Below the pieces are notes generated by a model. The model was not told the DNA's origin. It saw nothing but the letters and a program-made list of their open reading frames with translations, and ran no database searches. Source: Pigoraptor vietnamica (Eukaryota; Opisthokonta; Filasterea). Taken from it: DNA of 16,123 bases. The DNA lies in the NCBI GenBank assembly GCA_943704525.1, contig CALSCQ010003114.1, positions 1 to 16,123 on the forward strand, in the 5' to 3' direction. Positions 1 through 8,621 of this stretch are shown here, one piece after another (position 1 is the stretch's first letter; each line of letters begins with the position of its first letter). The position numbers and the translations under genes are program-made.

Positions 1-2
1 AG

Positions 3-98
3 CTCGACGTGCGCGGCGCCGCCTTCTCGAATTGTGCCGCGGTCTCCGGCGGGGCGTTCTACCTGGCCGGCCGTGATTGGGAGCTTTGTCAACGTTGA
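3..98 (+). CDS. 3' end of a beta-helix (GGA-repeat) protein, partial
   Basis: Reading from base 3 gives 31 codons ending in TGA at 96-98. The peptide contains FSNCAAVSGGAFYLAG. The pattern F-x-N-x-x-A-x-x-GGA-[FI]-Y is typical of right-handed parallel beta-helix repeats, including the Pmp-type repeats found in many protist surface or secreted proteins. Only the last coil and a short tail are visible, and the tail ends in WELCQR with no membrane anchor. The rest of the gene lies left of the window. The segment is short, so this could be a terminal exon whose start lies upstream, or a chance reading frame. The motif makes chance less likely. Confidence 0.5.
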   Translation, partial: LDVRGAAFSNCAAVSGGAFYLAGRDWELCQR

Positions 99-428
99 TT
101 TACAATAGTAAAGCTTGCTTTTTCTGCGCGGCCGTCCAAAACAACGCGCTTTGGGCCGGCGGCAAGCACAGGCTGGGCATGTGCATTGGCCGTTGCATTC
201 GACACCACACATCACCGCCCATGTTACCCGGACAGTGTAACCATGTTATCCCGTTTCGGCTGCGTGACACGGAAAAAAGTGCCTCGGGCTCGTTACACCG
301 CACAGCTGCGCACACACACGAACCTTGCGCTTGTACACACTACCATACACTCGCACAGTGTAACCAGTTACACCACCACTCTGAGTTACACTCCCACTTA
401 CACACGACGGGGCGTGAGTTGGTTAACA
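99..428. other. Intergenic spacer between the beta-helix gene and the helicase gene
   Basis: No convincing gene is seen. The short open frames here have no recognisable composition. The left part should hold the 3' UTR of the upstream gene, although no canonical AATAAA was found. The right part holds the upstream regulatory elements listed separately. Confidence 0.5.
223..403. promoter_or_regulatory. Cluster of GTGTAAC/GTTACAC elements
   Basis: The heptamer GTGTAAC occurs at 235-241 and 358-364. Its reverse complement GTTACAC occurs at 292-298, 367-373 and 385-391. Near matches are GTTACCC at 223-229 and CTTACAC at 397-403. The 11-mer CAGTGTAACCA is repeated exactly at 233-243 and 356-366. 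At 358-373 two arms form GTGTAAC-CA-GTTACAC, a perfect palindrome with a 2-bp spacer. The cluster lies 40-220 bp upstream of the TATA box, so it is probably a transcription-factor binding array. The factor is not identified; the core AACCAGTT resembles Grainyhead/CP2 or Myb-type sites. Confidence 0.5.
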
Positions 429-447
429 CCAATCAGAGGGTATAAAA
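429..447 (+). promoter_or_regulatory. CCAAT box and TATA box of the helicase-methyltransferase gene
   Basis: CCAATCAG at 429-436 is followed by TATAAAAAG at 441-449. The TATA box lies 133 bp upstream of the chosen ATG at 574, which predicts a transcription start near 470 and a 5' UTR of about 100 bases. The two boxes are unusually close, with only 4 bp between them. The motifs are seen in the sequence; promoter activity is inferred. Confidence 0.65.
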
Positions 448-573
448 AGCCACGATTTCTCAGACACTCAGCGCAACACCGAAAACATTGCTGACAACGG
501 TCTCAAGTTCTCTTGCAGTTGTGCCCAAACCAACGTGCGCAAGGGCATTCCAGCCGACGCATCTCGACTCGGA

Positions 574-3500
574 ATGGCATCCCACAGCGAGGCCCTCCGC
601 GCCTGTCTGGCCGTGCTCCCCCACGACGCCCTTCTCGCCATGTCCGAGCGCAAAGGCGGACTACCTCCCAACGACAGCCCCGTGCGGGACATCGGAGACG
701 CCAGAGAATTTGTCATCGGCGCCCTCATCAACACGCATCACTTCGATTGGAACGACTTCAGCCGCGACGAGCTGCGCGCCATCGCCCGCCAATACAACGT
801 CGCGCCCACCGACTCGACAAGCAAGAGGGGCCTCATCTCCAGCATCAAGTGGTTCTTCGGCATCCACGGCGATCCGGACGAATCGGCTCAAGATCATTCC
901 CCGGCGGGATCGCCCACTCGCGATGGGAGCGGACACTCGGACATTCCAGGCGGTGCCACAATCCATGCGACGTCGCCGCGTCCCAGTACGTTACGCGAGA
1001 CAACGGCCGCGCGTTCTATCGGCTCGGGGACGTCCCCTGCGACACCAGCGGGAAATGGTCCTACCTCGCGTCCGGGCAGCACGGACGGCGTTCGGCGCAC
1101 CCTGGCGCCCTACACCCCGCCGCGTCCGTCCTCAGAGGACACCCGCGACAAGTTCGTGTTTCTCATCGACCAGAGCGAGCAGGACCGGCTCTCCGACATG
1201 GGCCGCCTCATGCTGCTGAAGTGCAGCGGACTCCATCGGCAACTTCGTGGGCTCACGGACGAAGAGGTGAGCAGGCTCGTCAGCCACGTGCCTCTCGACG
1301 AACTGCGACAGGCCCTGCTTGCGCCCGACGAGCAATGCAAGGCGATGGTCTGCACTCTCCGCGAAAAGTACATTCACGTCACTGACACGCCGATGGGCAA
1401 CTTCATCGTGCCAGATGAGGAGAAGGGCGATCCGGACTATGATCCGACTCGCATGGAAGGGGGTAATGCGAACGCGGGAGGAGGCAACACGAGCGAGGAG
1501 AGCGGCGGTGGGAGTGAGGAGCAGGATGTCGATGACGGAACGGAAGGCGCGCAGGACGACGGCGATAGCGACGACATGAGCATCGCTGACAATGACAGCA
1601 GAATCGACACCGCTGACGACCATAAAGGTATGGCCGGTGACGACAAGATGGACGATAACAGCGACGACGGCGACCAGGAGGACGGCGGGGGCGATCAGGA
1701 CGCAAGTGAAGACTCGGACGGAAGCGAGATAGGGGATGACGACGAGTGCACGGATTCGGACGACAGCGACAGCAGCAACGTGCGCGCGAGTGGACCCGAA
1801 GTGGCTGACGTCGACGGAAGCGCGAACGAAGACGTCAGCCTCGTGGACGAGCAGGAGCGCGACGAGGACATGCTGCAGTTTTCGTCGGACGCCGACGACG
1901 ACTCTGCCGGCATGCCCTGGGCGTACCTCACGTGCTGCGAGATCAGCAGGCGGTGGGGCAAGATCCACAAGGTCGAGAAGGAGCACAAGCGGCTACACGG
2001 CGTTCCGCGCGACGCCGCTTCCTTCGCAACCTTGCGTGACGCCGTACGGGCCACGATGGCAACGGGCGCCAACACGCGGCTTGAAGAGCGCGTCCGCGCG
2101 ACACTCGCCGACGAATTCGACGAGTGCTGCGACGTGATACTGGGCACGCTGAGGCCCGACAGCGCCTTCCGGCCCACGCAGTGCCTGTCCTTCATGCAGG
2201 CACTTACTGCGGTGCGCCTCAAGAAGAACGCGATCGGCGCAAACCTCTCGACTCCGGGGGCGGGCAAGACGTTCGCGGGGCTGGCGGCGTGCTGCAACTT
2301 GCGCTGCGAGGACGCCGGCGGCAATCTCTACCTCATCATATGCCCCAACTCGGGCGGAAAGCTTCCACAGCAGTGGAGTGACGTCATCAAGGGGGCGTTC
2401 GCAAGCGTCAATCCCACCCTGTTGGTCCGTCCGGACGAAAGGTGCCTCCGAAAGCACAAGCCAACGCGCGGCGACACGTTCGTCGTTCTCAACTACGACA
2501 AGCTCTCGAACAAGAGGTTCGAGGACGCGCTCGAATCCTTCGTGGCGGGGCACCACGACGCCGACATTCCGCTGCGCGCAGTGATTCTGGACGAGGCGCA
2601 CAACTTTAAGAACAAGGGAGCAAAGAGAACGGCCGCGTTCGCCAGCTTCATGCGCCAGGCACGGCAGCGAGCCGCCCCCAAGGTGTTGCTGCTGTCGGGA
2701 ACGCCGTTCGTGACCGATCCCGAGGACTGCCTTCAGATCGTCCGCGCCGCACACGGCAAGCAATCGGCATCGGCGGCGTCGGCGGAAGGGCAGCGCGAGA
2801 GGGGGACCTCGCTCTGGCGCCTACTCGACGTGCACGAACTGCTTGTGACGCTGCCGTGCGTGCGCGAAGAGGCGACCTTCGACTGCACTGTGGAGCGCAC
2901 GTGCCACGAGGTGCAGTTCCCCAAGGAGCTCGACAGGGAGCTTCGCGCGCTGGCGGACGGACGGCCGCGCGGGCGTCTGCCGATGGGCCTCGAGCTAGAG
3001 CACCTCCTGACGCGCGCGCGTCTCCCCTGCATCGTCGACACGGTGAAGGCGAACGTCGAGAAGGGAGAGAAGACCGTCGTCTACAGCCACTTCATCGGCC
3101 AAGGTTCCAAAGAGATGGGCCAGAAGATCATCGAGCTGATCGTGGGTGCGCTCGGCGAGTTCACGACCGTCCAAGCGTACACGGGCGAGACCAGGGTGGG
3201 TTGCGTGGGAGGGACGTACCGGTCATGGTGACGGCACTCCCCGTCACTTATTCGCGCGCGCAACGAATACGATAGACTTACTTGTGCATGCATTGACAGT
3301 CGCTGACACGCTCCCGTCCCAAACAGGACCGCGCGGGCGCGCTGGAGCAGTTCGTGAACGGCGATTGCATGGTGCTGGTAGCTTCGAGCGCCCTCTCGAC
3401 GGGCGTGGATGGCCTGCAGAAGGCATGCAGTGCTCTCGTCATGAACATCCCCCCGCCCACGTCTGCCGGCTACGACCAGGTGAGCAGAGCAGCGCCTACA

Positions 3501-3638
3501 CACACACACACACACACGCACATTCACACACGCGCACGCACACACACACGCACATTCACACACACGCACGCACACACGCACATTCACACACACGCACACA
3601 CACACGCACGCACATACGCACGCACACACACATACACA

Positions 3639-3671
<33 letters not shown>

Positions 3672-5545
3672 GCACGCACGCACACACACACACACACGCA
3701 CACACACACACACACACACACACGCACATTCACACACACACACGCGCGCACATTCACACACGCGCACACACACACACACACGCGCGCGCACATTCACACA
3801 CGCGCACACACACACACACACGCACACACACACACACACACACGCGCACGCACACACGCACGCATAATGCGCGGACGCGAAAGCGAGCATGAATTCGTAA
3901 CGCGTGCGTTAACCCACGCACTCACATGCATACGATGCGCGCCACCCTCAGGTCGTCGGACGACTCGTGCGCTTCGGCCAACGCGCCGACATGGTGACAG
4001 TCGTCGTTCCATGCGTGTACATGAGGGGAGGGAGCCTGTGCGCACGCCGCATCGCGAAAATCGACCAGCGGATGGACAGCGCGCGTGTGGTGCTGGACGG
4101 TACGATGCCCGCGGCCAAGGCCATCAATCCGGACAAGGACGGCGCGCACATTCTCGCGTGCTACCTAAAGTCCCTCGAGGAGGGGTACACGCCGGGCACC
4201 AGCATGGACGGAGTGGGCGGCGACGAAGACGACGGATCATCGCCAATGGCCTTGGACCCTTCGCCGACAGCGCAACGCCAACGGAGCGAGGCCGCGTTGC
4301 GCTTCACGCAGTTCCACCGCCGCATGTACGGCACGCACAGTAGTGAGACGCACGCGTGGCTGACGGGCGACCCGCAGAGCTGGGCCGAGTACCACGACCT
4401 GTACGAGGAGCGGCGGGTGGCGTGGGAAGTGGTGCCCTTCAAGGCCATCGGAAGCCTCATCGCAGATTACGTCAGGGAAAACCGCGGCGTCCTCACGCGC
4501 GTCGCCGACTTGGGGTGCGGCCGCGGGGGTCTGTACGAGGTGCGTGGTGACGTCAGCAAGATGGGCAAAAGGCGTTTTATATTTGCATGTGCGTGTGTGT
4601 GCGTTCGCTACATTACGAGTATGGCACAGTGCGTGTACGCACCACCACCACCACCCCCCTTTCCTTGCTCTTTCTCTCACACCGACCGACCTGCATCCCC
4701 AACCGCAGCACCTCACGCGCATGTGCGGCATTTCGGCCGCGTCCCTCCCCGACTTCCTTTCCGTCGATCACGTGGTCGACAACGCCCGCGAGCGCACGGA
4801 CGAACTCGTCATCCAGTCGGACGTTGCCGCCCTTCTTTCTGTCCAGACAGCCGCGGAGCGCAAGCAGCACTACGACTGGGTCGTCTTCAGCCTCAGCCTC
4901 ATGGGTTCGAACGCCGCCGAATACGTGCGAGTGGCGCACGCGCTCCTCAACACCCGCGGTCACGTGGTCGTCGCAGAACCCCTCAGCCGCTTCGGACGAC
5001 ACGCGAGCACGCAGGCCGACAACATCAAGGCCTTCATCGAGACAATGTCGTCGCTCGGCTTTCGCTTGAAGGAGTGCGCCGACGGCGAACTTGAGGATGC
5101 CGTTTCGCGCGCGGGCGCAAGCAACGTCCCGCTAGGCCAGTACGCCGGCATCGCCGTGCTGGGACGACCTGCGTTTGTGTTCATGCAATTTACGAAGAGT
5201 CGGCCCCAACCGGTCGATGGCGAGGTCACTCTGCGCTTCCGGACGGTGACAGCGACAGGGGAGAGCGAAGGCGACGAAGACGACGGGGCTGCGTGGGACG
5301 GCGGCGATGATGGCACAGACGAGGCGCCGCGTCCGTCTGCAAGTGCGGCGTCTTCACAAACGCACGTGGATACGATGCCGCAGCAAAACAGCGGGAGGAA
5401 GAGGCCGTTGGAGGCATATTCTGAGCGAGTCGGCCAGCAGAGGGAGGAGGCGGGTGAGCAAGGGAGGGATGGCGGGGAAGGCGCTGTCGAGAGCCCCGCG
5501 AAGCGTGCGCGCGTGGTTGAGCGTGAGGTGATTGAGCTTGACTAA
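574..5545 (+). CDS. SNF2-type helicase fused to Rrp8-like methyltransferase
   Basis: Model: exons 574-3195, 3327-3479, 3952-4539 and 4709-5545, all introns phase 0, about 1399 aa. The start is the first ATG after the TATA-predicted leader. Residues about 45-95 hold a SAP-like stretch ([12 protein letters not shown]). Residues about 280-446 are an acidic Asp/Glu/Ser linker. The helicase follows: Walker A GAGKT 562-566, DEAH 673-676, SGTP 708-711, VVYSHF 835-840, STGVDGLQ about 898-905 and GRLVRFGQ about 928-935. A methyltransferase follows: DLGCGRG at about 1111-1117, then the Rrp8 hallmarks FSLSLMGSN at 1181-1189 and AEPLSRF at 1210-1216. Basic clusters GRKR and KRAR near the C-terminus suggest nuclear localisation. 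Rrp8 proteins methylate adenine N1 in large-subunit rRNA; SNF2 proteins translocate on DNA. The combined role is unknown. No catalytic motif looks lost. Confidence 0.8.
3196..3326 (+). other. Intron 1 of the helicase-methyltransferase gene
   Basis: The donor is AGG|GTGGGT and the acceptor is CCCAAACAG|GAC. Without this intron the frame stops at 3231, before helicase motif V. With it the frame continues in phase 0 into STGVDGLQ. It is 131 bp long with no repeats of note. Confidence 0.75.
3480..3951 (+). repeat. Intron 2, almost entirely a (CA)n-type compound microsatellite
   Basis: The donor is GACCAG|GTGAGC and the acceptor is CACCCTCAG|GTC. The intron is 472 bp. From about 3498 to 3863 it is CA dinucleotide repeat broken by CG dinucleotides and by six copies of the phrase GCACATTCACACAC, so it is a compound, partly higher-order array rather than a plain microsatellite. 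It splits the protein between YDQ and [10 protein letters not shown], between helicase motifs V and VI. The long open frames of His-Thr or Val-Cys across it are repeat artefacts. Confidence 0.8.
4540..4708 (+). other. Intron 3 of the helicase-methyltransferase gene
   Basis: The donor is TACGAG|GTGCGT and the acceptor is CCAACCGCAG|CAC after a C/T-rich tract. It is 169 bp, phase 0. It lies just after the SAM-binding motif DLGCGRG, and splicing joins this motif to the rest of the methyltransferase fold. Confidence 0.75.
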
Positions 5546-5680
5546 AGGGCATGGAGAGAGAAGAGGTCAAAGTACCGCAAACAGCTAGATGTAGTCATAT
5601 TTTCAGGTCACGCACGCAAAGAAGTATGCTTGAGTCGAGGGAAGCATTGTACCGTTTAAGGTCGAGACTCGTCACGGCGC

Positions 5681-5924
5681 CAACTTGAGACACGTCGACG
5701 ATCATTACACACGCACATGACGAGAGACAGAAAAAGAGGCCCAATGGCAGTTGAGACACGTCGACGACTTTTAACGAAAGAGAGAAAATGGGCCCAACGG
5801 CCAAGTTATTGAGACTCGTCAATGACTTTTAACGAGAGAGAGAAAAAGAGGCCCAACGGCCAACTTGAGACACGTCGACGACTATTACACATGCACATAA
5901 CGAGAGAGAAAAAGAGGCCCAACG
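5681..5924. repeat. Four degenerate tandem repeats of 53-67 bp
   Basis: Copies lie at about 5681-5747, 5748-5800, 5801-5859 and 5860-5924. Shared blocks are TTGAGACACGTCGACGA, TTAACGAGAGAGA or its variant CATAACGAGAGAG, and AAAAAGAGGCCCAACGG. Copies 1 and 4 also share an internal ATTACACAYGCACAT block that copies 2 and 3 lack. The copies differ by substitutions and small indels, so the array is not recent. No coding sense is seen. Confidence 0.75.
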
Positions 5925-6111
5925 AAGAGATGTCAGTAAGCTACCAGTAAGAAAAGGGAACGCCGTGCTCCACGACGACCTCCGCGGGGAGCGTGTTGGA
6001 GGAAGCGACAGTGTGCGACATGGTTGGTGTGGTTTGGGGCGACGTGCACACGGGCAGAAGCAGACCTAACGAAGCGAAGGGACAAATCGTTGAAATGGCG
6101 AAAATACATAA

Positions 6112-6121
6112 GGCGGGAAAA
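6112..6121 (+). promoter_or_regulatory. E2F-like site upstream of the INTS5-like gene
   Basis: GGCGGGAAAA matches the E2F/DP consensus (TTTSSCGC read on the other strand) and lies about 105 bp upstream of the ATG at 6226. A 10-bp match alone is weak evidence. No clear TATA box was seen nearby. Confidence 0.3.
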
Positions 6122-6225
6122 GAGTAACGAGTTGTGTGTGTAACTGACTCTGGCACAAAAAAATGGGGACTCTTCACCTTGGAACTCTTGTGTGTGTTTA
6201 CAATCCGTGTTTGTACCTCACACAA

Positions 6226-8529
6226 ATGGCGCGGCCGCTCTCTTCGCTGCTCGCGGCGCTCTTTGGCGAGTCCGCATCGCAGGACGCGTGCGCACGCGAC
6301 GGAGAGTCGGCAAAGTTGGGTGTGGAAGCAGTGCGACTTCTCGGCGCTGCGGACGGCGCTGCAGCTGCGGAACACATCTGGCAGCAATGCGCGGCACTTG
6401 CACGCCACGAAGGAGAGAGGGTGTTGAGGGATGCGCGACAGACGCGGCGACGGAGTGATGGGGAAGTTGTGCGTGACGAGCGCGAGCGCGACAGTGGGCC
6501 ATCCAAGCGCCGCCGCGTGGACGATGCGCACGCACACGCAGGTTTTGGAAGACGCGCACGTGACGACCGCGACGATAGCAGAAGGAATGAGAGAGATGCA
6601 CTGGAGGCGGACGACGGCGGACGACGCCGTCTCGCGAAGGCACTCGCCCACGCACTGACTTCGATGGAGCGCGCAGGGAGTGAGTCGTGGCCGCTTCGTC
6701 GCGAAATTGGGACTCGCGTGCGCGGCGGAATCGCCGCCATTATTGCCCCCTTATTGCCGGCGGATATGTTTGGAGATGGGGCTCTGAGTGCTGCGCCCGC
6801 TTTGTGTGCGTGCGAGTCGCTGCGAACCGCCGCCCGCCTTGCGCTATTGTCGGTCGAGGCGTCGTCCGGTAGCGACGAAGCGGCCGCGGACACAACCCTC
6901 GTGCGCGTCGTTCACGCGCTGTCGAGTGAGGGCGGTGCGAGTGTGAACGCGGCGCGCGTGCTGCGCCTGTCCGCTCTTGCTAAGTCAGTCGCCGAAGATC
7001 GCGACATACCGCAGGGGGGTGCGTGCGCGTTTCTCTCCTCGCTCGTGTGCGAGTGCCATGCGGCTGTCGGTGCGCATGCATGGGCGCTGGAGTCGCACGA
7101 GATGTGCTTGGCGCTGCTCGCTGCTGCGTGTGCGTGTGCGTGCATCGACGACGGTCGTGCGTTCGAGACGATTGCAGCGTCACTCTCCCTGTGCGTGGGC
7201 GGAGTGACGGCGCGGTCGGTCGATTTGTCGGCGGACCTCGCAAGTCGCGGCATTGCGCGCTGTGCGAGTGTACTGTGGGCGCACTCGGCGGCAGAGGAAG
7301 AGAGGATGTCGGAGGGAGAGGGTATTGCGCACTCACGTGATGCGCTGTTCGCCGCCGTGTGCGGGACGGTTGCCGTCTCTCTTCGATGCGAGAGCTTGGC
7401 GGCGGCGTGCTTGGAGCGTGTCGTGCGTGCTCTCTGCGGCGGCGTCGACGCTGTTGTTGCAGGGACCATTGCGTCGAATTCGAAACACGTCCCTTTGTCT
7501 ACTGCCAATGTCAGCGACGGCTGCCTTGAGCGGTCAATTCGCTCTTTTGCCGCCATTTTTTCCCGCCCTTTTCCGCGATGCCTTGTCCCGTCGTCGGCCG
7601 AGAACCTCTTCCCGCGACTGTTCGGCGAACTAGGTGCATCTGAGCGCCAACTTGCGCGCGCCTTCGCACACGCTGCCAGTGAGGGTGGCTTGCTGGACGC
7701 CTGTGGCCCTGCGCTGTCGCTCGCGGCAGTGTTTGCGCTGCCCCTGTTGCGCAAGGAGTGCTACGGAGTGGTGAGCATGCACGTGGCACTGTGTGCGTCA
7801 GCGCATGCAGTTATGCCCTGCGCCCTCAATGTATGCATGGTCGCACTGCTCGGCGGGTTCTCCCGTGTGTGTTCCATCGCCTAGACAGCGAAAGGATGTG
7901 AGGCAGTGTTGCTTACCGCTGCCGTCCTCTCACGCACTGCAGTACGACGCCCTCTTCAAGCGCGGTCGGGGCCTTGGAGTGGCACTTCACACGATCGTCC
8001 TCCTCGCAACCCATCGGCTCGGCGGCACTCCATCCGCGCTGTGCGTGCCGCGCGTTCCCCCGCGCGACGGCACGTGCGATTCTCACAAAGCGTCGACCTT
8101 CGCCGCGTGTCTCGCCGGATATGCCGGAACGATTGCGCTCTGCCGTCCCGCTCAGCGTCAGACGGGCGACGAGCCTGGCCAAGTACTGGAGGACGGCGAC
8201 CTGGAAGCTCACGTCCGCGCGCTCGCCGGCGTCGCGTGCCAGCTTGGCGGTCCTTTCGTGAGTCGCGCCGTGCTCGTTAGTGTGTTGCGCGAAGCTGCGA
8301 ATGACATGGATCGCGTTGGCGAATGGATGCGCCGGTTTGCGTCGCTCGCCGCGTGCGTGGAATGCGTGTTGCCGAACGCAGTGCCCGCCGCACTTGACGT
8401 CTTTCTTGCGTCATCGCTTGGAAAGACATTGGGCGCTGGCACTATGGCTGCGACGATCGTCGCCGTGGTCGAGTGGCTGTGTGAGTGGGAGGTTGCGTTT
8501 GCTGCCGATGACAGCAGGTGCGTGTGTGC

Positions 8530-8621
<92 letters not shown>

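Larger units (their letters stand above)
5546..6225. other. Intergenic region between helicase-methyltransferase and INTS5-like genes
   Basis: No supported gene is seen in these 680 bases. They contain the probable 3' UTR of the upstream gene, a degenerate tandem repeat (5681-5924) and an E2F-like motif (6112-6121). Open frames on the minus strand here have no recognisable composition and run across both the repeat and the next gene's coding exon. Confidence 0.5.

Noticed and set aside
1132-1986. Minus-strand frame of 284 codons opposite the acidic linker
   Set aside because: It is the mirror of GAC/GAG/GAT-rich coding sequence, which reads as Val/Leu/Ile on the other strand. The plus strand carries the helicase domains.
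3498-3890. Long open frames of His-Thr or Val-Cys dipeptides on both strands
   Set aside because: They are translations of the CA/GT microsatellite. The stretch is spliced out as intron 2 of the helicase gene with clear GTGAGC and CCTCAG boundaries.
574-5545. Endogenous giant-virus or virophage insertion
   Set aside because: The GAGKT context hints at viral-type helicases, but the gene has three spliceosomal introns and a CCAAT-TATA promoter. It is flanked by host-type genes and no capsid, polymerase or packaging gene is present. An old domesticated origin stays open.
5941-6651. Minus-strand frame of 236 codons
   Set aside because: It spans the promoter and exon 1 of the INTS5-like gene and has no recognisable domain or codon pattern.
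7555-7570. E2F-like TTTTTTCCCGCC in the INTS5-like exon 1
   Set aside because: It lies deep in coding sequence and reads as ordinary codons, so a regulatory role cannot be supported.
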